A stretch of 64,000 bases of DNA from CAWGXG01 sp963826505 (GCA_963826505.1 CAWGXG010000007.1:1-64000); one strand, 5' to 3'; shown: positions 29,728-42,000, counted from the stretch's first letter. The notes: generated from the sequence alone by a model not told the origin. Translations and numbers: made by a program.

Positions 29728-30908
29728 CTAGCCTTCCGGCTTCACAAAGTGAATGCGCAGCGTGGCCTGCTCGAAGCGCGCGCCCTCGGTCTTGAGATTC
29801 CACAGCGCATAGGGCAGCACGATATTACGCCGGTAGGGACCGACGCGCAGCGTCAGCTCGTCCGCGGAACGGTAGAGGTCGAGTTCGCTTTTTTCGGCGA
29901 ACGGCAGCGGCACGATCAGGTGATACCCGCCGTTGCCGTCTGACTCGATGCGGTGCGTCTGCTCGCGCGCCATGACCTCGATCGGGCTGTGATCGCCGTA
30001 CAGCGCGTCGGCCAGCCGCCGCAGCGCGTCGAATCCGCCGATCTCGTCGTCGAACATCGGCGCGGTGAACAGCGGCAGCTCGCCGAACGCCTCGCGGATG
30101 AAAGCCATATTCTCCGCCTGGTGACGCTTCCACGCGGCGAAATAGGGATCGGTCACTTCGTCGGGGATGACGCGGTTGCACAACACGGCATCGACCGCGT
30201 AGCCGTACAGGTTGAGGTAAGTGTACGTGCGCTGCGTCTCCTTGATGACCATGCGCTCCGGGTTGACCACCAGCCGCAGGCTGCTCGTGCTCCGGATCGG
30301 TCAGCAAGGCGCGCACGCGGTCGAGCGTATCGAACAGCCCGTCGATACTGTCCAGCGTGGCGTTGTCGGGCAGCTCTGCGCCGATCAGCGGCTTGGAGAG
30401 CGGGCGCAGCAGCCGCCCACTCGTGCCGCGCATCAACGACGTGATACGCTGGAACCACCAGCGCGACGTATCCGGCAGGCTGAGCAGGCGCAGCGTTTCG
30501 GCGGTGGGCGCGGCATCCACGATCAGCACGTCGAAGTCGTCATCCTCGACGTATTTATTGATCCACAGCAGGTGCGCGCCCTCTTCCAGTCCGGGCAGGA
30601 TCGTCACTTCCTCCGCCACCATCTCGTTGACGTTGCGCTCGCTGAGCACGTTCAGCATGTATTTCTGGATGCGGCCCCAGTATTTATCCATCGAGTAGCG
30701 CGCATCGACTTCCTGCGCCCACAGATTGTCGTGTGATCTGTACCGGCTCCGGGCCGATCTTCACGTCCAGCGAATCGGCCAGTGAATGCGCCGTATCGGT
30801 CGAAATGACGATGGTGCGCAGGCCGAGCTCGGCACAGCGCAGCGCCGTTGCAGCGGAAATGCTGGTTTTGCCGACGCCGCCCTTGCCGGTATGCACGATA
30901 ATTCGCAT
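29728..30908 (-). pseudogene. ArsA/Get3-family ATPase, two frameshifts
   Basis: Read across two single-base insertions (about 30734 and 30286) the gene encodes about 392 residues from ATG 30908. The P-loop is HTGKGGVGKTSISA (signature Lys), switch I STDTAHSLADSLD, then DVLIVDAAPTAETLRLL (Walker B/switch II) and NPERMVIKETQRTYTYLNLYG. The C-terminal alpha-crystallin-like domain (LRVGPYRRNIVLPYAL...ARFEQATLRIHF) is typical of bacterial/plant ArsA-like proteins. No arsenic-resistance genes are nearby, so an arsenite pump role is unlikely. Function in membrane-protein targeting or maintenance is inference. Forms a minus-strand operon with the UbiB-like gene. Confidence 0.85.
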
Positions 30909-31112
30909 AGTGTTGCCGTCCTTTGGGTAGTCACAGTCTGATGAGGCGCACGGCACCTCTACAGACAAATACGCGCCCGGCGCGCAATCGGTGCGTGAGG
31001 GCGCGCTTTCCTACATAGATTTTACACGCCCACGCGCGGGAACGGCGGAAATACGGTTTCCACACATCTCTGTATGCCCCTTTTTCCCAGATGCCAGCCC
31101 GCCAAAGCCGGG

Positions 31113-31118
31113 TATAAT
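31113..31118 (+). promoter_or_regulatory. -10 element giving a probable leaderless transcript
   Basis: A consensus TATAAT ends 7 nt before ATG 31126, so transcription would start at about the start codon. No ribosome-binding site fits between. Confidence 0.55.
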
Positions 31119-31125
31119 CCCCCCC

Positions 31126-32502
31126 ATGTCGCACAAAACACTGACTCGCACCGTGCTTACCGTCTGTTTGGTGCTACTCGTGGGGCTGCCATTGGTCCCC
31201 ACGCAGCTCAGCGCCGCGCAGACCAGCCAACTTCCGCCGCCCCATCTCGGCTACGGCATTCACGTTGGGCCGCATACTAGCGCCAGCCCCGCGCTCGTCG
31301 ACCAGCTTCACATGGACTGGGTGAAGGTCTACGAGAACGGGCAGGTGGGAGCCTTCCCTGGCAAACACATCCTCTACCGCATGGACCTGCCCTGGCCCTC
31401 GGACTGGAACAGCTTCCGCGCCAGCGTGCGCCAGCGCGCGACGGAGCTGGCCGCGATGGGCGTGGACGCGATCGAAGTCCATAATGAGCCGAATCTCGGA
31501 CTGGAATGGCCCAGCGGCCCCAACGCCTGGCAGTATACGCAGATGCTGCGCGTAGCCTACACTCAGATCAAAGCCGCCGATCCGAATATTATCGTCGTCT
31601 CAGGCGGACTGGCCCCCACCATCACCACCGCCGACCGGCGCGCCATCAGCGATATCGAATTCGCCGAGGAGATGCTCGACAACGGCGCGGCCCAATGGTT
31701 TGACGCCTTCGGCTACCATCCCTACGGCTACAATCTGCCGCCCGAAGCCGATCCAGATCCGGGCACGCTCAATTTCCGCCGCGTGGAGCTGATCCGGCAG
31801 TTGTTCGAGGAGCGCGGCATCTACGACAAGCAAATCTGGTTGACGGAATTCGGCTGGCTGCGCGATCCCGCCGAGGATGGCGTGCAGTGTTCCGACAGCG
31901 ATCCCAATTTCGCCGGGTTTGCGTGGCTGCGCGTCTCAGCCCAAACTCAGGCCGATTACACCGTGCGCGCCTTCGATTACGCCGATCGCCATTGGCCCTG
32001 GGCCGGACCCATGTTTTTGTGGAATCTCAACTGGTCGCTTTACCCGCCGGAGGTCAACGCGTGGTGCAGCCATATGCGCTGGTTCAGCGTGCTGCGCGCC
32101 GACGGGTCGCTGCTGCCGGTGTTCAACCGGGTGGCAGCCATGCCGCGCCGCGTCAGCGATTACCTGCCGCATCTCACCCTCTACGCGCAGAATATGTCGG
32201 TGCAGGCTGGCGTCAACTGCCCCGGATCGATGGTCGTCGGCACCTTCGACGTGGTCAATTCCGGCTATCCGGGCCACTTCACCGCCGATGTGCAGGCCAT
32301 CAGTCCGCCGGGCGGCCCCGAGCTGGAAGTCTATCCGCCGCGCGTGCGGGACGGAGATACGGTGCAGGTCTACGCCGATACGACCGCCCTGCCGCCCGGT
32401 CTGCATGTCATCTTCGTCAACGTGACGACGACCATCGGCGATCAGATCGTGGCAGAGATGATCCAGGGCTATATCGTAGTCACCGAGGACGGCGGCTGCT
32501 GA
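31126..32502 (+). CDS. Exported clan GH-A glycoside hydrolase-like protein
   Basis: 458 residues from ATG 31126, with signal peptide (MSHKTLTRTVLTVCLVLLVG...LSAAQ). The catalytic (beta/alpha)8-type domain has IEVHNEPNLGLEWP (the Asn-Glu-Pro with the acid/base Glu, about 121) and QIWLTEFGWL (nucleophile Glu, about 241), the two signatures of clan GH-A. DAFGYHPYGYN lies between them. The C-terminal 100 residues form a beta-rich module (GSMVVGTFDVVNSGYPGHFTADV...). The polysaccharide attacked is not determinable. It is divergent from arsA and has a -10 just before the start, suggesting a leaderless mRNA. Confidence 0.82.
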   Translation: MSHKTLTRTVLTVCLVLLVGLPLVPTQLSAAQTSQLPPPHLGYGIHVGPHTSASPALVDQLHMDWVKVYENGQVGAFPGKHILYRMDLPWPSDWNSFRASVRQRATELAAMGVDAIEVHNEPNLGLEWPSGPNAWQYTQMLRVAYTQIKAADPNIIVVSGGLAPTITTADRRAISDIEFAEEMLDNGAAQWFDAFGYHPYGYNLPPEADPDPGTLNFRRVELIRQLFEERGIYDKQIWLTEFGWLRDPAEDGVQCSDSDPNFAGFAWLRVSAQTQADYTVRAFDYADRHWPWAGPMFLWNLNWSLYPPEVNAWCSHMRWFSVLRADGSLLPVFNRVAAMPRRVSDYLPHLTLYAQNMSVQAGVNCPGSMVVGTFDVVNSGYPGHFTADVQAISPPGGPELEVYPPRVRDGDTVQVYADTTALPPGLHVIFVNVTTTIGDQIVAEMIQGYIVVTEDGGC

Positions 32503-32699
32503 AAACAGTCACCGCGGCGAGTGCCGAGGACGCCGAGTAGAATCAAGAGAAGACCGGATTTCCCTTTGTGTTTTTCAACTCTGGCTCTGTGAAAGACGGG
32601 GCGCTGGCTTCTCATTAGTCCAACGTAGCAGAAGCCCACACCCCGCCTATTCGCCTCATACGTAGATCCGGAGGCGTCTATTCCACAGGGTACGGCCTG

Positions 32700-33704
32700 C
32701 TACATTCCGGGGTCGAATTCTTCTCCATTGTACTCAGTGGAATATTGGATCTCGCCAGCGGTAAGTTTGGCTGTCAGCGCGTCGAGCTCAGCCAGCACAT
32801 CCTCCGGCAGATTGGGGGCGAGTGCTAAAGAGACGGCGTTGGGGTCCTCGATACCGATCTTGACGATCACGCCCGGCTCCCAGGTCCCATTCGCTACGTC
32901 CTGAGCGGCCCGCAGTTCTGCTATGCCCACATTCGCAATCGCGGATGCCACGAAGACGTCGGGGTAATCCGGGTACCAGTCGCGCACATTGCCAATTTGC
33001 CAGATGCCCGCCTCGCGGCAGGCGTCAATGACGCCGACACGTCCGGCGTTGAGCATCGTGAAAATGATGTCGGCACCCGCGGCAATCTGCGCCTCTGCCA
33101 CGGCTCGATTGAGATCGACATCGTCCTGGTCGCCGCTGAAAGTGGTCAGGAACGTCGCATCCGGGTTAGTGGTCATTAATCCGTCATAGAATGCGGCGCG
33201 TCCTTTCAGGCCAGCGCCTACGCGTATGCCGGAAATATGACCCACGACGTTGGTCTTGGTGAGCAGGCCCGCTGCCGCGCCCGCTAACCAGGTTGATTGT
33301 TCCTGCAACACCTCATAACTTGACAGGTTGTCTCCAGTAACATTGCCCTGAACCACAACGAATTTAACGTCCGGGAATTCTGGCGCGACCTCCGCCGCCG
33401 CCTGTGAATTCTGGCCGCCGTGGGCAATAATGAGATCTGGCTCCCCTAATGCGAGCAGGCGCAGCGCTGTTGTGAGTTCTTCCTCCGTAGGACGCACCTG
33501 GTCGATATAGCGGACATTGGCGTTGAGATCTTCCTTGATCGCCATCAGACCGTCATAACCGGCTTCCATAAAACCGCCGTCGTCGATCTGACCTGGAATA
33601 AGCATCGCGACCTTCAGCGGAGGCGTATTGTCTTGAGCGGAGATGGCGGGGACCATAGCTGCCAGTATCAGCAATATAATAACAGCGCGCAGTAAGCGGG
33701 ACAT
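32700..33704 (-). CDS. BMP/PnrA-family substrate-binding protein (orphan)
   Basis: 334 residues from ATG 33704 (AAGGAG 9 nt upstream; a further upstream Met gives a poorer signal peptide). The signal peptide MSRLLRAVIILLILAAMVPAISA leads to a mature start at QDNTPP. The fold is the BMP type: IPGQIDDGGFMEAGYDGL, ADIIFTMLNAGRVGVIDAC, VFVASAIANVGIAEL. Relatives bind nucleosides for ABC import or act as sensors. No permease or ATPase gene is adjacent in this window, so its partner is elsewhere. No lipobox Cys is visible. Confidence 0.85.
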   Translation of the reverse strand: MSRLLRAVIILLILAAMVPAISAQDNTPPLKVAMLIPGQIDDGGFMEAGYDGLMAIKEDLNANVRYIDQVRPTEEELTTALRLLALGEPDLIIAHGGQNSQAAAEVAPEFPDVKFVVVQGNVTGDNLSSYEVLQEQSTWLAGAAAGLLTKTNVVGHISGIRVGAGLKGRAAFYDGLMTTNPDATFLTTFSGDQDDVDLNRAVAEAQIAAGADIIFTMLNAGRVGVIDACREAGIWQIGNVRDWYPDYPDVFVASAIANVGIAELRAAQDVANGTWEPGVIVKIGIEDPNAVSLALAPNLPEDVLAELDALTAKLTAGEIQYSTEYNGEEFDPGM

Positions 33705-33843
33705 TGTAATGGGCTCCTTAAGGCTAATGAGCAATTGAGTCCATTATAATCTGGGTTTCGCCGCCTTTGGTCACTTTGACGAACCCTCCAAGGATGTAGA
33801 GCTCGCCCGACCGTCCGCCTGACTGCCCAATTTTCGCTATCCG

Positions 33844-35103
33844 CTAGAAACTCTGATAATTCCACGGGCTGACAGGAGAACCGCCCGGCCCGCGTATCTC
33901 AAAATGCAGGTGCGGCCCGCTGGAATTGCCGGAGTTGCCCGTCACGGCGATGTTCTGCCCGCGCGTTACGACCTGTCCGCAGCCGACAAACGCGCCGTTC
34001 AGATGCCCGTAGATGCTCAGTGTGCCGCCGTGCGCAATCACGACCGTGTACCCATAGCCCCAGGTGCTCCACCCGGAGAAAATGACCGTGCCGCCGCCTG
34101 CCGCGTAAACGGGCGTGCCTGCCGGGACAGCCAGATCGATCCCGCCGTGATGCCACGAAAAATCCTGCGAGATCGTGTAACGACTCCAGATCGGCGCGCC
34201 GGTGGGCGCTGATCCGCCCGACACGGCCTGCCGACCGCACGAGCCGGGATCGCCAACCGCAAACTCGGCGTAATCCGTCCCGGCGCGCACGCCGGTGCCC
34301 ACAGCACCGGTGTCAGCGCTGGTAGTCCCCATGACGATGCCGGGATCCCAATATACCGGCTCGCTAGAGCCGGTGCCGCCCGGCACGACCACGTATAGCC
34401 CCTCGGACAGCAGGCTGTCCGGTGCTGCGCCAAACAGGTTGTTGTATTCGGAATCGATGATGGCATAGGGATCGACGTCGTATTCGGCGGCTATTTCCGC
34501 GATGGTCTGCGGGTCATCCACGCGATGATAGACGCCGTCCACGGGGAGAATTGTCAGTTCCAGCCCGACCCGCATGGCGTTGACGTAAAAGCGGTTGTTG
34601 GACCAGATGATCGTATTCTCTTGCAGCCCGAATTCTTCGGCGATGGAGCCGAGATTATCGCCTTTTTTGACCGCATAGGTGATCACGCCGCTGCGCGCCC
34701 GCGCCGGGATGATCGTTAGCGGGCCGTCCTGGCGCGAGATGGTCCCATCGCCAAAGGTAGTCAACACCGGGCTGCCCAACGCGGCAGCGATCGCCGCAGG
34801 ATCCGCGGTCGGCTGTTCCCATCGCACAGGGGGCAGCGTGGGGCGAGGCGTCTGGGTGGGGAGGGGTGTCGCGTAATCGACCGACGCGATCCCCAGCGGT
34901 TCGGATACGACAGGCGGTGCGGGCGAAGGCGTGGGCGTCTGGACGGCGTCATCGCGCGGCCAGAATACCGCTAACCCCACTCCCGCGCCGATGATCAGTG
35001 CGGCCAGAACTCCGATCGCGCCCCACAACACGCCGCGATCGATCGCTTGCGGCGCGCGCGGCGACCCAGGGCCGCCGTCGGGGCGGTCTTCTTCGCTGTA
35101 CAT
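33844..35103 (-). CDS. Membrane-anchored LysM + M23 (LytM) peptidase-like protein
   Basis: 419 residues from ATG 35103, where GAGGAG is in place and the membrane helix follows (LWGAIGVLAALIIGAGVGLAVFW, about 27-48). A Pro/Thr-rich stalk leads to a LysM-like unit (YAVKKGDNLGSIAEEFGLQENTIIWSN), with a second degenerate one following (YHRVDDPQTIAEIAAEYDV). The C-terminal M23 domain has HHGGIDLAVPAGTPVYA (H-x3-D zinc ligands) and GPHLHFEIRGPGG (HxH). It would cleave or bind peptidoglycan cross-links outside the membrane. All zinc ligands are present, so an active endopeptidase is plausible. Confidence 0.88.
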   Translation of the reverse strand: MYSEEDRPDGGPGSPRAPQAIDRGVLWGAIGVLAALIIGAGVGLAVFWPRDDAVQTPTPSPAPPVVSEPLGIASVDYATPLPTQTPRPTLPPVRWEQPTADPAAIAAALGSPVLTTFGDGTISRQDGPLTIIPARARSGVITYAVKKGDNLGSIAEEFGLQENTIIWSNNRFYVNAMRVGLELTILPVDGVYHRVDDPQTIAEIAAEYDVDPYAIIDSEYNNLFGAAPDSLLSEGLYVVVPGGTGSSEPVYWDPGIVMGTTSADTGAVGTGVRAGTDYAEFAVGDPGSCGRQAVSGGSAPTGAPIWSRYTISQDFSWHHGGIDLAVPAGTPVYAAGGGTVIFSGWSTWGYGYTVVIAHGGTLSIYGHLNGAFVGCGQVVTRGQNIAVTGNSGNSSGPHLHFEIRGPGGSPVSPWNYQSF

Positions 35104-35286
35104 ACCACTACTCCTCACCCCCCAGCTTACCAATACACAGCCATACCGGGCGGAATCGTACCGCGCGCGGCAGGGTTTGGCAATGCGCCGGACGGTGAGG
35201 GAGCGCGCAAAACCTGTCAGGAAGTTTCGAGCAAGTCCCTTTCCCCGCACGGCGGAAGAGAGGGCTAACTTCCGCCGCGAATCCGC

Positions 35287-36999
<1,713 letters not shown>

Positions 37000-37234
37000 C
37001 GCGTTTTACTCCTCTTGGTTGTGAACACCCGCCAGGGGCTGGTACTGCCCCGATTATAGGCCGCTCCGCGCCGCCTACCAAAGACCACATACCACAGCGG
37101 GCACGCGCACTGCCGCCACGTCCATTCCGAACGCGCGGAGCCTGCTTCCGCACAGGGTGCGGCCCATGACTTTGGGCCCAAAACAATGCCCGTCTAGCCG
37201 ATTGGTCCGATTTTCTCCACAATCAGCGCTGTGC

Positions 37235-37240
37235 TATACT
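37235..37240 (+). promoter_or_regulatory. -10 element giving a probable leaderless operon transcript
   Basis: TATACT ends 6 nt before ATG 37247, predicting a transcription start at the first base of the start codon. No ribosome site precedes the gene. This would be the promoter of the long operon starting here. Confidence 0.5.
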
Positions 37241-37246
37241 GGCACT

Positions 37247-37543
37247 ATGACTTACGTCGAGTATGGACCCGAAGCCGAACGCTGGGCGCAGCGCTTCGCG
37301 CGCTGGGCCGACCGGCTGCGATCGGCCCACCTGGACGGATTGATCGGCGCGCTGTTGGATGCCGCCGAGCCATTCGGCCCGTTGGGCGCGCAGATGTTGT
37401 GGGTCGCTCAGCCAGCGCTCAGCGTATTCGTGCCGCGTGGGGAAGTCTCCGCGTTGGCGCAACTGTTGGATGCGCCGGGCGGAGTAGCATGGCTGCGTGC
37501 GCAGTTGGACGATGCCGATCCGGATAATGGGACGGAATTATGA
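37247..37543 (+). CDS. Small hypothetical protein, first gene of the operon
   Basis: A 98-residue soluble protein from ATG 37247 (MTYVEYGPEAERWAQRFARWADRLRSA...). It is helical at the start, with a compact ALSVFVPRGEVSALAQLL segment and an acidic end. No family recognised. Its stop overlaps the next start (ATGA), indicating translational coupling with the membrane protein that follows. As the leaderless first gene of a probable eight-gene operon it may be a regulator or an assembly adaptor; this is inference from position only. Confidence 0.6.
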   Translation: MTYVEYGPEAERWAQRFARWADRLRSAHLDGLIGALLDAAEPFGPLGAQMLWVAQPALSVFVPRGEVSALAQLLDAPGGVAWLRAQLDDADPDNGTEL

Positions 37544-38283
37544 TTAACGATGCCGGGCTGATCTGGGTGATTGTGGCGTTAGTGTTTGCCTTCACGCTGG
37601 CGGGACGGTTTGTCGTGCGCCGCTTTACGGTCCGCTTCCGCCCGATCGCCGCCTATGATGCGCTGCCCAATGTGGCAGCGGATGCGGTCGAGAGCGCCAA
37701 GCGCCTGCATTTTTCGTTCGGCAGCAGCACCCTGGGCGATTCGACGACGATCACCACGCTGGCGTCGGCGGAGATCATGTACCGCATGGCAGAACGCGTC
37801 GCGATGGGCCGCCAGACGCCGCTGGTCACGCTCAGCAACCCGCTGACGCTGCCGCTGGCCCAGGACACGCTGCGCCGGGCTTACGAGTACCGGCAGAATA
37901 TGCCCTATTACCGCAGCAATGCCGCCGCCTGGTTTCCCCAGGGATCGCGCGCGCTGACGTTTGCGGCAGGCGTGGCGGCTTTCGCGGCGGATTACGATGT
38001 CGATAGCAATCTGGTGATGGGTAAATTCGATTATGAGCTGGCCCTGATCGCCGAAAGCGCGCTGCGCTATGACCAGGGCTTGATCGCGCACAGTGACCGG
38101 GTCGAAGGTCAGGCGATCGCCTATGCGATGGCCGACCAGGCGTTGATCGGCGAAGAATTGTACGTCGGCCCGGCCTATTTGAACGGTACGGCGCTGGAAC
38201 GCGGCGGTATCCTGGCGCAGGAAGTCTTGCGCTGGCTGGTGATCCTGGCGATCCTGGCCATCGCGCTCCAGGCGGCGCTGTAA
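37540..38283 (+). CDS. DUF6754-like membrane protein
   Basis: 247 residues with membrane helices at each end (LIWVIVALVFAFTLAGRFVV and WLVILAILAIALQAAL) and a mostly soluble middle. The middle shows FGSSTLGDSTTITTLASAEIMYRMAERVAMG, a Ser/Thr/Gly-rich motif, and MGKFDYELALIAESA. It resembles DUF6754, an uncharacterised membrane family known from Chloroflexota and a few others; the assignment is from memory of the motif. Overlaps the previous gene by 4 bp; 108 bp separate it from the next. Confidence 0.65.
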   Translation: MINDAGLIWVIVALVFAFTLAGRFVVRRFTVRFRPIAAYDALPNVAADAVESAKRLHFSFGSSTLGDSTTITTLASAEIMYRMAERVAMGRQTPLVTLSNPLTLPLAQDTLRRAYEYRQNMPYYRSNAAAWFPQGSRALTFAAGVAAFAADYDVDSNLVMGKFDYELALIAESALRYDQGLIAHSDRVEGQAIAYAMADQALIGEELYVGPAYLNGTALERGGILAQEVLRWLVILAILAIALQAAL

Positions 38284-38391
38284 CCAGTCGGGCGGCGGAG
38301 CAAAACGCGTCCCATTGAACGAAGTCAACAGATTCGGAGCGGTGTGTAACAGCGTGACGGTGGGACAGGCCGGCGCAGTGAGGGGACACGA

Positions 38392-39042
38392 GTGAGACGC
38401 CATCGCTTAGCGAATATTCTGGCAACGGTGACGGTGATCAGTCTCGGCTTTGTCGTATTGGTGGGGCTGGTCAGCGCCTCCGATACGTCAACCGCCGAAT
38501 TCACGGGATTCTTGCTGCGGCTCGTCTCCGTGATCGCCGCTGTGGCGGTGCTGGTCGGGGTGCTCAACCTGCTGGCTGTGCACATGGGGCGCTTCGTGCG
38601 CTCAGAACATGGCTGGCCGTACAGCGCCATTACGCTGTTGGTGGCGCTGGCGGTAGGCGTGCTGCGCATCCTGGATCGCGCGGACATCTGGTCCGGCGAT
38701 CTCAAGGGTGAGCAGATGAGCGAGCGCGTGTTCGAGTTGGTCCAGGTCAGCCTGGAGTCGGCCCTGGCGGCCATGCTGGTGTTCTTCCTGGTCTATGCCG
38801 CCTTTCGCCTGATGCGCCGCGAAGTGACGATCTGGCACGCGCTGTTTAGCCTCACCGTCGTGATCGTGTTAACCGGGTCGATTCCGCTGGAGGGCAGCGG
38901 CGCGCTGTCGAATATCCGTGAGTGGATGGTGCGCGTTCCGGTGAGCGCCGGGGCGCGTGGCATTCTGATCGGGGTCGGTCTGGGGACCGTGACAGTGGGC
39001 GTACGCGTGTTGCTCGGCCAGGATCGGTCATTTCGGGGCTGA
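38392..39042 (+). CDS. Six-helix membrane protein, unknown function
   Basis: 216 residues with about six membrane helices (ILATVTVISLGFVVLVGLVSA, FLLRLVSVIAAVAVLVGVLNLL, YSAITLLVALAVGVLRIL, LESALAAMLVFFLVYAAF, ALFSLTVVIVLTGSIPL and ARGILIGVGLGTVTVGVRVLLG). A GTG start with GAGGGGA upstream. No named family recognised. Lies 41 bp ahead of the large scaffold gene in the same operon, so it is likely a membrane component of the same assembly. Confidence 0.65.
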   Translation: MRRHRLANILATVTVISLGFVVLVGLVSASDTSTAEFTGFLLRLVSVIAAVAVLVGVLNLLAVHMGRFVRSEHGWPYSAITLLVALAVGVLRILDRADIWSGDLKGEQMSERVFELVQVSLESALAAMLVFFLVYAAFRLMRREVTIWHALFSLTVVIVLTGSIPLEGSGALSNIREWMVRVPVSAGARGILIGVGLGTVTVGVRVLLGQDRSFRG

Positions 39043-39083
39043 ACCGCGCCGTTTCTGTGTGTTAGAGCGGGGACTGTGGTCGT

Positions 39084-42000
39084 ATGCCGGACAATCCAAA
39101 CTTCTTTGACGACGATAACTTGCTGCCGGACTGGATGCGCGATGATGCCACATCTCCCGGCGGTGATCCTTTCGATCTTCCCGATTCGACGCCGGGCGAG
39201 TCTGCCCGCGCGAATGCGGCTGTACCTCCCTGGGAACAATTCCGGGGCCAGACCCCAGCCCGCCCAGGTCTGACGCCGGCCGTGCCGCCCTGGGAAACGT
39301 ATGAGGGCGATCGGCCCGCCGCGCCGGCATCACTGGCGGCGGGTGCCCCCTGGGAAACCAGCCGTGGTGGTGAAACAAGAGGCGGAAGCGGTTTGGGCGA
39401 TCTGCGCGCCGCCATATTTGACGACGATACAGAACAGGAAGACCTGGACGAAGCCTTCAGTTGGGGCGCGACAGGATCGGTCGAAGAAGAGCCGCTATCC
39501 GACTCCGACGACCTGCCGCGCGGCCTGACGGACATGCTGCCCTGGCGCGAGTCCGCTGCCGAGCAACAGGAACCGCCAGCCGCCGAGCCGCCCAACTTAG
39601 CCGAACAGGCCGGGTTGTCCGAAAACCGTTTCACGATGGGCAGTCTGATCGACGAGTTCCAATCGGACGCGCCCGCTGAAGCCGAGCCCCCGGCCAAGCC
39701 GCCCTCCCTGCGTGACCGCCTGCGCTCGGCCAGCCCATCGCGGAACACGCCGCCGCCCGAACCGACCGAGTCCGCGGAGCCTGACGAGCCCACCGAACCG
39801 CCAGCGCTGCGCGCCGAAGAATCCGAATGGATGAGCGCCTTCGGGCAATCGCCCGAATATACAGGCTTCAACGCGGGCACGCCTGAGCCACCCGAGTCCG
39901 CCAACGCCGATCTCGATTGGCTGTCGGCTGAGCCGGAACAAGACGCTGAGCAAGCGACACCGCCGGAAGAACCCGCACCGTCCGCCGATGACACGTTAGC
40001 CGATGAATTCGCCGAACTGTTCGATGACGAGCTGGGCCAGGATTTCGATCTCGAAACGCCGCAGGCGGACGGCGGTCCAGTCGCCGAGCCAGCCAACGAG
40101 GACGAGTTCGCTGTCATGTTCGGCGAAGAATTTAGCGAAGAATTCCTATCCGCCGAGCAGGATTTCAATGCCGGTGAACCGGAAGACGCAGGCGAACCGC
40201 GATCGGTCTCGGAATGGATGGAAGAGGACGCCAGCCTGTTTGAGGAGAGCGCCGCCGAAGAACCCGCCGCGACTCCCCCGCCCGAAACACCGGCTCCTCC
40301 GACCCGCACCGGAGTGATTCGCCGCCTGGCGACTGCCCCGCTGGAGGAAAAACCACCCGCTGAGAACGCTCAGGACAGCGGCGAAGGCGAAGTACCCGAC
40401 TGGGTGACGCAAGCCGCTGCCCCCCGCGATGAAGGTCCAAAGCCAGACATGGGCGGGCTGACCTATGACGAATGGGAGCAGCTTCAGCGCGAGCGTCAAC
40501 AGGCCGAGCAGCAGCCACCCAAAGATGATCTCTTAGAAGCCGTGCCCGACTGGTTCAACCGGATCGATATCACACCACCCCCACCAACCGCCCCCGACGC
40601 TCCAAAAGGCGACACGGCGGAATTTGTGCCGGGGTGGTTCATGGGGCTGGAAGAAAAGAAAGACGAACCCACGCCCGACTGGTTCCGCCAGATGGATTTG
40701 ACCACCGGGCCGCTCACCGGCCCGCTGGAGTCGCCGGAACCGAAACAGCCCGCACCCGCCGAGCCTGAAGTCCCGGATTGGTTCAAGGCTCCCGATCTCC
40801 CTGGCGTGGAATGGACTCCACCTTCCGCGCCAGAACCGCGCATGGAGGCGTTTGAACCCGGTATGGACGAGGATCGCGCCGGACACGAACAGGGCGAAGA
40901 CGAAGTTCCCGACTGGCTGTCCTCGGCTATGCCGGATGAGGAGATGCTCGCCGGGCCTGAGAATATCCCCTTCCCCGAGCTTGACCTCGACCAGACCATG
41001 CCCGGCCTTCCGCTGATGCCGGATATGGATACTATGATGGGCCGGAAGCCGAACGATGAGTCCGAACAGCCCGAAGATTTCGTCGAACGCTTTGAGCCGC
41101 TGGAGGTTGAGCCTGCGACCCCGGTGCGCGCCCCGGTCGATAATCAGGCTCCCGACTGGCTGCGCGAGATGGCGGTCGAAGCGGGCATGCCCTTCGACAC
41201 GGACGAGTCCGAGGAATTGTCCGACGAGATGTTCGATGCGCCGCCAGCACGCGCGGCGGCCGACGACAGCATGGACTGGCTCACCGAAATTTCAGCGGAT
41301 GATCTGGCATCCGAAGCCGAGGATATGTCCTGGGCCGAACCTGCGGAAACCGAACAGCAGGCTCCTGAACACGATCTATACGCCGCCGAGTCGCTGGACA
41401 GTGGCGCGCTGAATGCCCTGTTGGGCATCGACGAAGAACAAGAGGCCGAACCGTCTTGGAATTTGCCGGTTGTTACTACGCCGCGTGACATCCAGGACGT
41501 GTTTGGTGACCTGGAGCACGACACCGACTCCGATCTGCCCGCCATCCCTGAGATCACCGGGATGCCCGATCCTTTCGCCGAAAAGCCCGACGAAGAATTC
41601 CAGGATATGCGAGCCTTGTTCGAGCACATGCCACCTGGCGGTGACGAAACGCCCGATCTGGCGGTCCTGTTCGATCAGAGCGATCTGGACAACGTTCTCG
41701 GCGACGAGGGCGCACCCGCGCAGACAACCGAGGGGTCCGACGAGGCAGAAGAAGCGGAGCACCGCGCGCTGCCCACGGCGGAGCCACGGTTCGGGCGCTT
41801 CCGCAAGCGGAAAGCCCTAGCCGAGACTAATGTCAAACCGTCGCATCCCAGCACGCCCGAAGAGGAGGCGCCACCCCTGTCCGCCACGCCGCAGCCCGAG
41901 TGGGTCGGCGAGCTGCGCCCGTCTGATCTGCCGGTGACGGTGCGCGTCGGCGAAGTCGAAGCCAACATCAAGCAAAAGCAGGTCGTAGAACTGCCCGATC

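Noticed and set aside
39062..40309. A 415-residue Ser-rich minus-strand frame
   Set aside because: Mirror of the acidic scaffold's GAX/GCX codons; not a real protein.
39221..41290. PDW motifs as a tandem DNA repeat or CRISPR-like array
   Set aside because: Spacing is irregular and codons differ between copies, so the repeat is at protein level only. No CRISPR array was seen anywhere in the window.
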